Source of the DNA: Bacteriovoracaceae bacterium
Lineage (GTDB): Bacteria; Bdellovibrionota; Bacteriovoracia; Bacteriovoracales; Bacteriovoracaceae
Length of the DNA stretch: 38,136 bases
NCBI GenBank assembly: GCA_023137315.1
Contig: JAGLPP010000104.1
Coordinates: forward strand, 1-38,136
Direction of reading: 5' to 3'
The notes beneath the pieces were generated by a model that was given only the letters and a program-made list of their open reading frames with translations, ran no database searches and was not told where the DNA came from. How positions within the stretch are numbered: position 1 is the first letter of the stretch; the number at the start of each line of letters is the position of its first letter. Shown here one piece after another: positions 24,308-32,122 of this stretch. Both the position numbers and the translations under genes were made by a program.

Positions 24308-26587
24308 ATGATTAAAGACTGGCTTATTCGCACGAGGGGAAAAAAGATATTGGGCCCGGTGTCCAAAAATAAAATTATTGAGCTTGTAAGAAATCGCTCA
24401 TTGTCCCGTGACGATGAAATTTGTGCGGGAAATGGTTTTTGGTTTCTGGTGAGTGAAAGAGAATATCTTGAGCGACATCTTTTTGGTGACATTTCACAGA
24501 AATTTAATCCAATAACAGAGGCCCCTGATACTATTTCGGTTGATCCGGGACTGACTGTCGAGAAGTGTCTTAAGTTCAAGCTAAGAGGGAATGTTACAGC
24601 AGAAATTATCAGAGAGAAGTTTCAAGGTGACATGGCCCCGAGGATTGATCATGTTGATGAGCAACAAGTCGATGATATAACAGTTGTCGGGAAGATGGAC
24701 GATTTAATGAAAGGACTTGGGGCAGATGTGTCTGAAGTACAGCACGAAGAGATCATGATCCCGGATGAGCATGATCTTGAATATCCTGATATTGGGGAAA
24801 AACAACAGGAGACGAAGTCGACTGGGGCCGGGATTAGTGTTGCCAGTGCAGAGAAGGTAGATACGGAGAAGCTTAGTGATGATTGCGAAGAGAGGATATT
24901 ACTTCCATCTGAAGAGGATTTGAAGTATCCGGATATCGGATCCAGCGATGATGGCGTGAATGTTTCGCCAGAGAAGATCCCTGTCACGCAGAAAAAGAAA
25001 GTCAGGAAAGCAAAATCGACTGTAGGTATTGTACGGAAGATAAGGTCTGTACAACAACAAAATGACGTTAAAGAAGTCAATGTGCCTGAACTGGAGAGGC
25101 ATGGAAATATGAGAAGAAGTGGAAATATTTTTAATATCAAGATGATTGTCATGATATTTGTGATTGTGGTGCTTCTGATTATATTTGTTTTTAACAAGTG
25201 GATAAGTGCTGCGGAAGGTGCGACCACTGATCGTTACAGTACAGGCATACAGGAGAAAATTTCAAGGATATTTGTTCCAGTGGCGGCGGCACAGGTAAAA
25301 ATAAATCATGTGGTAAAAAAAAAGCCTTTTGAATACCTTCCAATAATAACGTCCTTCGGGGTTCTTTCAGGCAATCTTGGATTAAATGGTTTTACATTTA
25401 ATCGTGAGCAAGCTCTTCCTGACATCAAATGTACTGATTTAAACAATTATTATGCAAAATTTGCCATTTGTTTGCATGACTTCCAGTCAAAAAAAAAATG
25501 GTATAAAAAACTGGAGAAAGATTGTTCCTCCGTGGTCGACGGAAATTTTCTGGCCATGGTTAACTACGATACAAAAAAAATTAAAACAACGAATGATTTG
25601 AATAACCATCTTATTCATCATCGCGTGGCAAAAAAAAGGCGGAAGAAAATAGTCTCGCTTTTCAGAAAGAAAAAAAAGGCCATGCGTCGCAGAGAAATTA
25701 TTGATGTTTTTAACAGGCTTGTGGAAGCGGAGGTCGCTTTCATGGCAACTGGAAAGAGAAAGGATGGGCGGTTTGATGCCTTGGCGGAAATAGAAAAGTT
25801 CAAGGGGAATCTTGTTGCGGATATGAGTGAGATGATGGTCGCAGTGAAGTCCAAAAATACGGCCTGGGCAAAAAGAAATATCAGAAAGATATTACATTAT
25901 TCCCCTGAAAAATTTATTTTTGATGTGGAAAACCTCTTTTTCAAAGGGAGGAAGGATAGAGAGCGATATTTGGGTAATGTGGTTTCGTTTTTATGGATTC
26001 TTGAGAAACATATTTCGGATAGTATGCTCTTTAAACTTTTGGTGAATTATATATCTCTTCTTCACGACGTAAAGCGCGTCTACGATTTAAAGATGCGCAT
26101 TGATGCCTATTGGACACTGGAGGATATTCTGGGGAGTTCACGCTCCTTTAATTTTGGCAGAAAGTACACAGGTTTATGGCTGGCCCTTTTGCTTAATCAA
26201 AATTCCTCAATGGTGCCCTCGTATGTGAAAAGCAAGTCATCTCTTAACCTGATTAATGAAATTGATTTCAGGCAATTATGGATATATTCATATTATCCCC
26301 AGGAAAACCCCAAATGGCGATCTGCAATCATAAAAAGAATTCGTGGAGAATTAGTTGGAAGTGTTTCCTCATATGAGAGACAAATGCTTTATAAATATTT
26401 GGAGGATCAGTGGTACAAAAAAGAGATTTCCAAATTTGACAAAAAATTGAAAAAACCGATTTCCCGGATAGAATATGAGTTTTATCGTGGACTATTGGGA
26501 AGAGGGATTGCAATTGAGTATAGTATTTATAATCTGCTCTTGCTTGGCGATAAGAACGAAAATTATTTTTGGTGGATGATATTATGA
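24308..26587 (+). CDS. GYF_2-like single-pass membrane protein, unknown function
   Basis: The 759-aa protein opens with a GYF_2-like domain (WLIRTRGKKILGPVSKNKI, then GNGFWFLVSEREYL), similar to those in the PilZ protein at 34877. A disordered acidic region follows, with two copies of a motif around YPDIG (about 150-167 and 198-215 of the longer form). Next are a basic stretch, one membrane helix (IVMIFVIVVLLIIFVF, about 280-300) and a large Lys-rich helical domain with three Cys shortly after the helix. By the positive-inside rule the GYF part is cytoplasmic and the large domain periplasmic. ATG 24308 is taken; TTG 24296, overlapping the mlaD stop, would add 4 residues. It looks co-transcribed with mlaEFD. 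The C-terminal fold is not recognised. Confidence 0.65.
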   Translation: MIKDWLIRTRGKKILGPVSKNKIIELVRNRSLSRDDEICAGNGFWFLVSEREYLERHLFGDISQKFNPITEAPDTISVDPGLTVEKCLKFKLRGNVTAEIIREKFQGDMAPRIDHVDEQQVDDITVVGKMDDLMKGLGADVSEVQHEEIMIPDEHDLEYPDIGEKQQETKSTGAGISVASAEKVDTEKLSDDCEERILLPSEEDLKYPDIGSSDDGVNVSPEKIPVTQKKKVRKAKSTVGIVRKIRSVQQQNDVKEVNVPELERHGNMRRSGNIFNIKMIVMIFVIVVLLIIFVFNKWISAAEGATTDRYSTGIQEKISRIFVPVAAAQVKINHVVKKKPFEYLPIITSFGVLSGNLGLNGFTFNREQALPDIKCTDLNNYYAKFAICLHDFQSKKKWYKKLEKDCSSVVDGNFLAMVNYDTKKIKTTNDLNNHLIHHRVAKKRRKKIVSLFRKKKKAMRRREIIDVFNRLVEAEVAFMATGKRKDGRFDALAEIEKFKGNLVADMSEMMVAVKSKNTAWAKRNIRKILHYSPEKFIFDVENLFFKGRKDRERYLGNVVSFLWILEKHISDSMLFKLLVNYISLLHDVKRVYDLKMRIDAYWTLEDILGSSRSFNFGRKYTGLWLALLLNQNSSMVPSYVKSKSSLNLINEIDFRQLWIYSYYPQENPKWRSAIIKRIRGELVGSVSSYERQMLYKYLEDQWYKKEISKFDKKLKKPISRIEYEFYRGLLGRGIAIEYSIYNLLLLGDKNENYFWWMIL

Positions 26588-27180
26588 TTAAGTCTGACAA
26601 AATATATATCTATCCGACTGATACGGTTTGGGGAATCGGAGGAAGCATTTATTCAAAAAATGTTTATGAGCATGTTTTGAAAATAAAACACTCATCACCG
26701 GATAAACCTCTTTCCATATTGTTTTCGGATGTGTCGATGATAAAAAAGTATTTTCGGCTGCCGGTGTTCATGGAACGAAATTGGTTGGACAGGATTTTTT
26801 CACTTGAGGCCACACTTGCGGTTCCAAAAAACTGGTGCAAAATGAAAATTCCTGATTGGGTGACAGGTAATAGCGATTTTATCGCGTTTAGATATTTAAA
26901 ATTTGATTCAATAAAGAGGATTGTCAGTGAAACAGGTGCACCGGTTACAACAACCAGTCTGAATATTACCGGTGAACGACCTATTGTTGACGAAGCCTCG
27001 GCAAAATCTTTTCATGAACGATACGCCAAGGACGCGAAATTTATTGAGGATGGGAACGTAATTCCCTCCGGCAGATCATCCACTATAGTGATATTTCACA
27101 GTGAGAGCGAATTCAAGTTTGTGCGGGAAGGAAAATTCAAGGAAGAGATTAATGAATATCTCAGAGTATTATCAGCCTGA
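26584..27180 (+). CDS. YrdC/Sua5/YciO-family protein
   Basis: This 198-aa protein belongs to the TsaC/YrdC fold that binds RNA or, in TsaC, makes threonylcarbamoyl-AMP for tRNA t6A. It has IYPTDTVWGIGG, KHSSPDKPLSILFSD (equivalent to the K-x-R/S-P-x-x-K-P-L region) and TTTSLNITGERP (S-x-N). The canonical KxR is KIK-HSSPDK here, so TsaC and YciO-type paralogues are hard to separate. ATG 26584 overlaps the preceding stop as ATGA. Its 3' end overlaps the methyltransferase gene by 29 bases. Confidence 0.78.
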   Translation: MIKSDKIYIYPTDTVWGIGGSIYSKNVYEHVLKIKHSSPDKPLSILFSDVSMIKKYFRLPVFMERNWLDRIFSLEATLAVPKNWCKMKIPDWVTGNSDFIAFRYLKFDSIKRIVSETGAPVTTTSLNITGERPIVDEASAKSFHERYAKDAKFIEDGNVIPSGRSSTIVIFHSESEFKFVREGKFKEEINEYLRVLSA

Positions 27181-27766
27181 TTTTTACCATTTTTGTGAAA
27201 ATACCATCAAACTTGCAGATGAGGCATCAAAGCTGCTTTCATCGATGAAAGATTTTCCGGATGTCAGAGTGCTTGATTTGTGTTCCGGGTGCGGGGTTGT
27301 TGGGATGGAGATCCTTGCCAGATTATCCCGGCCCGTCAGGGTGGATTTTTTGGAGTTGCAGGTCGAGTTTAATCAATATTTTAAAAGGAATCTTTCGATG
27401 TTTCCGAAAGAGTATGTTTCCAATATGAAACTCATTAATGGGAATTTCACAGATAAGAATTTGTTGGCGGAAATGAAGGGACGATATGATCTTGTTGTAT
27501 CAAATCCACCTTTTTATCTTTCGGACAAGGCCCGTCTTGGTACTAATGAGAAAAAAAATATCTGTAGATTTTTTATTCGAGGTTTACCACCGCAATTTTG
27601 GGAGTTTTGTTTTATGGCCCTGAAGGACGATGGAAATTGCCTTGTTTTAACGAAGGATGATGTTGATCTTTGCCCACCCAGTAATAATTTCTCATGGAAT
27701 GTTCTTGATAGATATGGTGATCATCTATTGGTTCTTGCTTCTGTTTTGGATAAAAATGGATGTTAA
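27152..27766 (+). CDS. TrmN6-like N6-adenine methyltransferase
   Basis: The 204-aa protein has a SAM-binding motif LDLCSGCGVVG (41-51) and the catalytic NPPF (118-121, VVSNPPFYLSD), characteristic of N6-adenine or amide-N methylation. The N-terminal YYQPDFYHFCENTIKLAD resembles the QP-x-x-Y-x-F segment of TrmN6/YfiC, which methylates A37 of a tRNA. ATG 27152 is chosen for its GGAAGAG site; an upstream start would double-code more of the preceding gene. Pairing with a YrdC protein hints at tRNA position-37 modification, but this is inference. Its 3' end overlaps the convergent dciA by 42 bases. Confidence 0.72.
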   Translation: MNISEYYQPDFYHFCENTIKLADEASKLLSSMKDFPDVRVLDLCSGCGVVGMEILARLSRPVRVDFLELQVEFNQYFKRNLSMFPKEYVSNMKLINGNFTDKNLLAEMKGRYDLVVSNPPFYLSDKARLGTNEKKNICRFFIRGLPPQFWEFCFMALKDDGNCLVLTKDDVDLCPPSNNFSWNVLDRYGDHLLVLASVLDKNGC

Positions 27767-28255
27767 TGTTTCCTTTAATTCATTATCTGTAACATCCTTG
27801 AATATTTCACAGGCCTCTTCTTTCAGTAGACGAAATTGTGGAGAGTAAGGGTGTAGCGTCGTGTTTTTACGTTTATTTTGATGATTGCCCGAACTTTTTT
27901 CCATTAATTTTTTTTTGTTTTCAAAAAATCTGTTTCCGGTTTGGAACTTTATTCTGGAAATGTTTGGCCTCAATCCAGGGAAGTGCTCAAAAATCTTTTT
28001 TTTGAGAATTTCCTCCATAAAACTCAGTTCAGTGGCAAAAGCCGGGTGATTGGCAAGAATAGTCAGCGTTTTATAGGTGTTTTTAAGTGGGACTGTGTGT
28101 TCGGCAAGCTTGTTTCCAACAATTTCCGGCCATGCCTTTATAAGCTTTAAAAAATCAAAACTTTCTTCGTATTTATTTTTTTTAGAGTAGTTTTTTGTTC
28201 TGCCACCGGCAGGAACGTCGAAATTTTGAATTAATGATGAGAGGGTTTTAAACAT
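27725..28255 (-). CDS. dciA: DciA/DUF721-family protein
   Basis: The 176-aa protein carries the DUF721 core: IKAWPEIVGNKLAEHTVPL, then TLTILANHPAFATELSFMEEILKKKI. DciA family proteins load the replicative helicase in bacteria lacking DnaC/DnaI. The C-terminal 90 residues are basic and less typical. It is divergent from lptE and holA; holA is another replication gene. The 42-base overlap with the convergent methyltransferase falls at the 3' ends. Family is likely; orthology with DciA is fairly sure. Confidence 0.72.
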   Translation of the reverse strand: MFKTLSSLIQNFDVPAGGRTKNYSKKNKYEESFDFLKLIKAWPEIVGNKLAEHTVPLKNTYKTLTILANHPAFATELSFMEEILKKKIFEHFPGLRPNISRIKFQTGNRFFENKKKLMEKSSGNHQNKRKNTTLHPYSPQFRLLKEEACEIFKDVTDNELKETLTSIFIQNRSKNQ

Positions 28256-28281
28256 AATTCATTTAAGTTACTAGTTTTATG

Positions 28282-28308
28282 TTGAATATTATAGTATTTT
28301 TTTATAAT
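28282..28308 (+). promoter_or_regulatory. Possible lptE promoter in dciA-lptE gap
   Basis: TTGAAT (28282-28287) and a perfect TATAAT (28303-28308) lie 15 bases apart, shorter than ideal. The gap is very AT-rich and also reads TTGTAA and TAATAT on the other strand, so divergent promoters are likely but not precisely placed. lptE lacks a clear ribosome-binding site. Confidence 0.3.
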
Positions 28309-28343
28309 TACAAGGTATGTATTCACTGATAATGGTTTTATAG

Positions 28344-29015
28344 ATGAAACTTGGTTTACCAATAATTTTTTGTTTATTTCTTTTATCATTGACTGGATGT
28401 TCCGGTTATCACTTTGTAAGAAAGTCCAATCCGTTCAGAGTATATGATATCGAAAGTATTGCAGTTCCATATTTTTTAAATAAATCTTCTTTGTCTGGTA
28501 TCTCAGGGCCGATGACACGTGAAATTACTTCGCTGCTGGAGAGCTATCCTGATTTGAGGGTCTATTCAGGCGAGCGTCGCAAGGTGGATGGAGTATTGGT
28601 CGGGATTATTGAATCACGGAAAAGAAGACGTGAGGTTACTCCCAACAGCAGTCATCAGTTTACGTCAGGGGAACTTGAGGATTCAATTGGTGAAAGACGT
28701 GGATTTTACATTCCACAACAGGTTCAGGTCAATGCAAGATTAAGATTGGTGCTGATTAGAAATCCTACTCCAGCAGATATTGAAATCATCACTTCCGATG
28801 CAGGCCGTTTTATCAAGGGGCATCCGAAGGTTATTTTTGATGAAACAATATCTGTCCAAACAGATATCAACCACGTAATTTCGGAGAATCTTTCTCCTGA
28901 TAGCGGGGGAGTTGTCAACTTTACAAAAAACAGGAAATCAATGGAAGTAGGTATGCAGCAGTTGGCGATACAGGCACGTAATAATTTAAAACAAGAGATC
29001 CTAGATGCATTTTAA
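28344..29015 (+). CDS. lptE: LptE-like outer-membrane lipoprotein
   Basis: This 223-aa lipoprotein has a signal peptide with lipobox LTGC (Cys19) followed by Ser, favouring outer-membrane location. The GYHF, DIESIAVPYFLNKS and REITSLLESYPDLRVY segments match the LptE pattern (Y-x-F, I-a-VP-F-N, ending LARLALNNL-like QLAIQARNNLKQEI). LptE plugs the LptD barrel for LPS insertion. The following holA-like gene, overlapping by 11 bases, is the classic lptE-holA order, strengthening the call. LptD is not in the window. Confidence 0.78.
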   Translation: MKLGLPIIFCLFLLSLTGCSGYHFVRKSNPFRVYDIESIAVPYFLNKSSLSGISGPMTREITSLLESYPDLRVYSGERRKVDGVLVGIIESRKRRREVTPNSSHQFTSGELEDSIGERRGFYIPQQVQVNARLRLVLIRNPTPADIEIITSDAGRFIKGHPKVIFDETISVQTDINHVISENLSPDSGGVVNFTKNRKSMEVGMQQLAIQARNNLKQEILDAF

Positions 29016-29988
29016 GGCCCGTCCGTGGGATTTTGAAAAAAATCACCCACACCTCATACTTTCAGAAAAAAAAGGTCTCTATTCTCTTCATTCATTTGAT
29101 CCTTTTATTGAAACCATTTTTCTATCCAGAATGAAATCATTTTTGCGTAGAACCTTGCCTGGAGAAGAGGGGAAATTCAATGTTGTGCTTGGAAGTGAGA
29201 TCACTTGCGAGTGGCTGGAGAACAACTTTAAAAATCGGAGTCTGTTTGGAAATAATGATTCATTTCTAGTGTTACAAGCTGAAACCATTTCCAAAAAAGA
29301 GGCAAAATTTATATTGGAGGAAGATCTTGGTTTTGAAGATAAATATTTTGTTCTTGTTTTTTCCGTAATGAATGATTTTTGGGAGAATTTAACAACCCAT
29401 GAACAAGGGGTTGCACTTTCAATTGAGATACCGCGTTTTTGGGAAAACCAAAAATTGCTTGATTATCTTATGAAAGTAATGAAATTGAATTTATCCTGGG
29501 ACGTTCGTAATCATATTCTTGAAACCGTTCCATCGACATGCTCGGATTATGTTACTGTTCTTGGAATGATTAAAAAAAATTTTTTGCATGAGAATGAGAT
29601 TACGTTTGATTCGGTTAAGAGTCTGTTAAAAACAAACAGGATGGATATCTTCGAGCTTGCATCAATGTTTTCACGAAAGAAAAGACTTTCGTTTATGAAA
29701 AAAGTTGTTGAATTTGAGGACCATGATTTATTGAGACGTCTTTTTTCTTTTATGCAGGGACATCTGTTGAAACTTTCTGACGGAGAATATCTCTTAAAGA
29801 AGTATGGTAGTGGCAGAGTTAGCGGTTATAACAAGGAGCTGATTGCTTGCTCCAAACTGTGGAACAAGGATGAAATTGCACACGCAATGAGGACATTCGG
29901 GCATTGGGAAATTCTGGCAAAAGGTCGCAATAAGATGCTCATAAACATACTGAGAAAAGAGTATCTATCCCTTTACAATAAAATATAG
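29005..29988 (+). CDS. holA: DNA polymerase III delta subunit-like protein
   Basis: The 327-aa protein begins inside lptE and has the HolA layout: a diverged AAA-like N-terminal region (KGLYSLHSFDPFIETIFLSRM; VVLGSEITCEWL; DDSFLVLQAETIS-type strand) and an all-helical C-terminus (LASMFSRKKRLSFMKKVVEF, LRRLFSFMQGHLLKLSDGEYL, KMLINILRKEYL). HolA opens the sliding clamp in the clamp loader. Sequence similarity is low and the call relies much on lptE-holA gene order, so the subunit identity is probable, not certain. It ends 15 bases before the convergent rpsT. Confidence 0.65.
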   Translation: MHFKARPWDFEKNHPHLILSEKKGLYSLHSFDPFIETIFLSRMKSFLRRTLPGEEGKFNVVLGSEITCEWLENNFKNRSLFGNNDSFLVLQAETISKKEAKFILEEDLGFEDKYFVLVFSVMNDFWENLTTHEQGVALSIEIPRFWENQKLLDYLMKVMKLNLSWDVRNHILETVPSTCSDYVTVLGMIKKNFLHENEITFDSVKSLLKTNRMDIFELASMFSRKKRLSFMKKVVEFEDHDLLRRLFSFMQGHLLKLSDGEYLLKKYGSGRVSGYNKELIACSKLWNKDEIAHAMRTFGHWEILAKGRNKMLINILRKEYLSLYNKI

Positions 29989-30003
29989 TGAAGTGCAGGC
30001 AAT

Positions 30004-30270
30004 CTATTTGGAAAGATTTTGAACTTGTGTTGCCAGACGGGAAACTTTTTTTGAGGCACAGTTCTTTTCAATGGCACCTGTTTGGGCAGCCTTCTGCAAC
30101 ATTGATTGTGTTTTTGGAAGAAGATCAATTGCGGTTTTCTGATCTTTTTTTGAGATAGCCTCTCGAATTTTTTTGACGAGGTTGCGGGTGATACTTCTTC
30201 TAGTTTTGTTACGTTCGGTTCTGACTTCGGTTTGTCTCACTCTTTTCTTTGCAGATTTATGGTTGGCCAC
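30004..30270 (-). CDS. rpsT: Ribosomal protein bS20
   Basis: The 88-aa basic helical protein begins MANHKSAKKRVRQTEVRTERN and ends KKVSRLATQVQ, the S20 signature that binds 16S rRNA. The start codon is GTG (plus-strand CAC at 30268-30270), with AAAGGAG upstream. Non-ATG starts are known for rpsT and tied to translational autoregulation in E. coli (there UUG). It is divergent from the H1-like gene and has a good promoter at 30307-30335. Confidence 0.95.
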   Translation of the reverse strand: MANHKSAKKRVRQTEVRTERNKTRRSITRNLVKKIREAISKKDQKTAIDLLPKTQSMLQKAAQTGAIEKNCASKKVSRLATQVQNLSK

Positions 30271-30306
30271 AGCTGACTCCTTTTACTCTTGCTGACTAAC
30301 TTAAGC

Positions 30307-30335
30307 GTTTTATTCCAGTTTGACGTAGTTGGCAA
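30307..30335 (-). promoter_or_regulatory. Probable rpsT promoter
   Basis: On the minus strand TTGCCA (plus 30330-30335), a 17-base spacer and TAAAAC (plus 30307-30312) match the sigma-70 elements at 5/6 and 4/6. The start site would be about 25-30 bases upstream of the rpsT GTG. It overlaps a plus-strand promoter candidate at 30320-30347. Confidence 0.45.
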
Positions 30336-30347
30336 GAGTTTTATGAA
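30320..30347 (+). promoter_or_regulatory. Possible promoter of the H1-like gene
   Basis: TTGACG (30320-30325), a 16-base spacer and TATGAA (30342-30347) match at 5/6 and 4/6. It would give a leader of about 120 bases before ATG 30476. It overlaps the rpsT promoter, so the two could compete. Confidence 0.35.
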
Positions 30348-30475
30348 TTATTTACGATTATGGCGCAAGGCGTCGGTTCAGAAGGACGTAATCGACGTGT
30401 ATCTCATGTTTTACAGATTCATCGAAAGAGTGTTAGGAATACTAAACTCGTTTTAAAATCACTGGAGATCCTTTA

Positions 30476-31222
30476 ATGGCTAAGAAGAAGATTATCAAAA
30501 AGAAAGCTGCAAAGAAAACTATCAAGAAGGTCGCAAAGAAGGTCGCTAAAAAGGCGGTAAAGAAAAAGGTCGTCAAAAAGGCGGTAAAGAAAAAGGTCGT
30601 CAAAAAGGCAGTAAAAAAAGTCGCTAAAAAGGCAGTAAAAAAAGTCGCCAAAAAGGCTGTAAAAAAAGTCGCCAAAAAAGATGAGTTGATAAATGATTCA
30701 ATTCTGAACGAAGAAGCAAATTTGGATTATGATAAATCAGGTAAAGATAATACTGAAAGTCAATTGAAACAAGATGTTACGGAAGAAATTATTGGCCTGA
30801 GCGAAGATTATTCCTTGAGAGATATTTTTGATTCAATCAGAAATATTGATTTTTTTCAAAATGAAACTGACGAATGTCTTGAGAAGGGGTGTGATACTCC
30901 TCCAACAACCATGGGATACTGCCGTCTTCATTACATAAGGAATTGGACGAATATCAGGAAAAAGCAAAGTATTCTTTCCGAAGGTAAACTTCAGACTTTT
31001 ATTGAGGAACTTTTAAATAAATATCCTGCGAAATATATTGAGGCAATTTTTGATGATATCAAGGACGAGAAATCGTTCTATTCAATACTGAAAGAACTTA
31101 ATATTGAATCAGATGAAGAATTTGAGAGCGTGGAAGAAGCCGATAATGCCGATGATGATCAGGACATTGTCTATGAAACCAAAGTAACGATGAAGGCAGC
31201 TGTCTTTTCAGAAGAAGAATGA
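30476..31222 (+). CDS. Histone H1-like Lys/Ala repeat protein with C-terminal Cys/His domain
   Basis: This 248-aa protein has residues 1-68 made of Lys/Ala/Val units (KKAVKKV, KKKVVKKAV), like the C-terminal tail of histone H1 and bacterial H1-like DNA-compacting proteins. An acidic linker follows. From about residue 130 comes a conserved-looking globular domain: CLEKGCDTPPTTMGYCRLHYIRNW (split here as Cys-x4-Cys-x9-Cys-x2-His), then a helical SEGKLQTFIEELLNKYP and FDDIKDEKSFYSILKELNI. The Cys/His set may bind zinc. The basic repeat probably coats DNA; the C-terminal domain's role is unknown. GGAG lies 8 bases before the ATG. Repeat number may vary by slippage. Confidence 0.75.
   Translation: MAKKKIIKKKAAKKTIKKVAKKVAKKAVKKKVVKKAVKKKVVKKAVKKVAKKAVKKVAKKAVKKVAKKDELINDSILNEEANLDYDKSGKDNTESQLKQDVTEEIIGLSEDYSLRDIFDSIRNIDFFQNETDECLEKGCDTPPTTMGYCRLHYIRNWTNIRKKQSILSEGKLQTFIEELLNKYPAKYIEAIFDDIKDEKSFYSILKELNIESDEEFESVEEADNADDDQDIVYETKVTMKAAVFSEEE
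30554..30679 (+). repeat. Tandem repeat coding the H1-like tail
   Basis: Two exact 27-base units (30554-30580, 30581-30607) coding AVKKKVVKK are followed by three near-identical 24-base units (30608-30631, 30632-30655, 30656-30679) coding AVKKVAKK. Lengths are multiples of three, so gains or losses keep the frame. Nearly identical codons suggest recent duplication. Confidence 0.85.
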
Positions 31223-31230
31223 TATTGGTT

Positions 31231-31683
31231 CTATTCGTTTATATCGTCACCATTTAATATTTTATTGGCCATTATGGTTAGGGATACATTTTCTCTGGTG
31301 ATTTTATAGTGGAAAGTTACTTCCTTGATGGATTCTTTTTGCCAGGCCATTTGCCATTCACTCCAGTCCGGAGTTGAAAAGTAATTATCAAAGAAAATAC
31401 CAATGGCATCAACCAATGTATTGAGAAGCTTTTTGTGGTTTTGTCCGTCTTTCAGATCGGAGGAGACAAGAACGGTCATTGGGGATTTTCCCTGATCAGT
31501 GGAATCAAGAAATGAGGCAGCAATGAGTATTTCATTCGGGTAAGAGAAACCGTACACTTCGAACTTTTTTTTCAGAATATTGCATTTTTCCTGATAGGTT
31601 ACTTCCAAAAGTTTTTCCACTTCCTTTTTCCATTCTTCAGGGAGCGAATTACCCGGGCCTTTTTGTTCTTTTCTGGAAAGCAT
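31231..31683 (-). CDS. Unknown cytoplasmic protein
   Basis: The 150-aa protein is not recognised. It begins with a hydrophilic helix (EWKKEVEKLLEVTYQEKC), followed by strands EVYGFSYPNEILIAASFLD and MTVLVSSDLKD, a helix LLNTLVDAIGIFFDNYF with a Trp-rich segment (DWSEWQMAWQKE), and a final strand pair VTFHYKITRENVSLTIMANK. There is no signal peptide or membrane helix. It is convergent with the H1-like gene (8-base gap) and divergent from the gene at 31753. The alternating strand pattern suggests a compact alpha+beta fold. Confidence 0.55.
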   Translation of the reverse strand: MLSRKEQKGPGNSLPEEWKKEVEKLLEVTYQEKCNILKKKFEVYGFSYPNEILIAASFLDSTDQGKSPMTVLVSSDLKDGQNHKKLLNTLVDAIGIFFDNYFSTPDWSEWQMAWQKESIKEVTFHYKITRENVSLTIMANKILNGDDINE

Positions 31684-31706
31684 ATATTACCCCTTTGATT
31701 CCTATT

Positions 31707-31742
31707 ATGGTGCAATTTACACTATAATAATAAATGGTGCAA
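31707..31742. promoter_or_regulatory. Direct repeats flanking a TATAAT box
   Basis: ATGGTGCAA occurs at 31707-31715 and 31734-31742, 27 bases apart, on either side of TATAAT (31723-31728). The TATAAT could serve as the -10 of the plus-strand gene at 31753, but no good -35 is seen. Paired direct repeats around a promoter are typical of an operator, though they may be chance. Confidence 0.3.
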
Positions 31743-31752
31743 GGAGCCTCCT

Positions 31753-32097
31753 GTGAGATCAATTGATGTCTCTGAGTTAAAAATGAAAATTTTTTTGGAG
31801 CAGAAGTCAGGACTGCAGAATTTTGATTGTGACAGTATATTGAAAATTGACAGGGCTTCTGAAAACTGTCTTATCTTCAGTGAACTTGTTGATATGGATG
31901 TTTTTAACAGTATAAAAAATGTGAATGTTTATTTTCATGTTTCAGGTAAGTGGAAATTGTACAATATAAACAATATAAGACCGCTTTCTTCTGTGTCGGC
32001 AGTAGGTGACGGTAAAGCGATATCAGGTATTAATTTCAGTATGCCGAATGATGAGATAGAGGAGTTTTACAGGGATTTTACACTGGCCCGTTGTTAG
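31753..32097 (+). CDS. Unknown small protein upstream of a cNMP-binding-domain gene
   Basis: The 114-aa protein begins at GTG 31753, 6 bases after AAGGAG. It has a beta-rich pattern: MKIFLEQKSGLQNF, SILKIDRASENCLIFSELVDMD, VNVYFHVSGKWKLYNINNIRPL, ISGINFSMPNDEIEEFYRDF. The layout recalls small PilZ-like or wing domains, but the PilZ RxxxR and D/NxSxxG motifs are absent. No signal peptide. It lies 25 bases before the CNB protein, so the two are probably co-expressed. Function is unknown. Confidence 0.55.
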   Translation: MRSIDVSELKMKIFLEQKSGLQNFDCDSILKIDRASENCLIFSELVDMDVFNSIKNVNVYFHVSGKWKLYNINNIRPLSSVSAVGDGKAISGINFSMPNDEIEEFYRDFTLARC

Positions 32098-32122
32098 TGG
32101 AGATTTCTGAAGAGGTAATTTA

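Noticed and set aside
24649-25227. 192-codon minus-strand frame inside the 763-aa protein gene
   Set aside because: It is Ser/Ile-rich, has no recognisable motif, and the plus-strand frame has domain evidence across the same bases.
30442-30675. Minus-strand frame coding a repetitive Phe/Thr/Ala protein
   Set aside because: It is the antisense reading of the Lys/Ala repeat of the H1-like gene and only mirrors that repeat.
30554-30679. CRISPR-like or satellite repeat
   Set aside because: The units are contiguous without spacers and are codons of a Lys-rich protein, so it is a coding tandem repeat.
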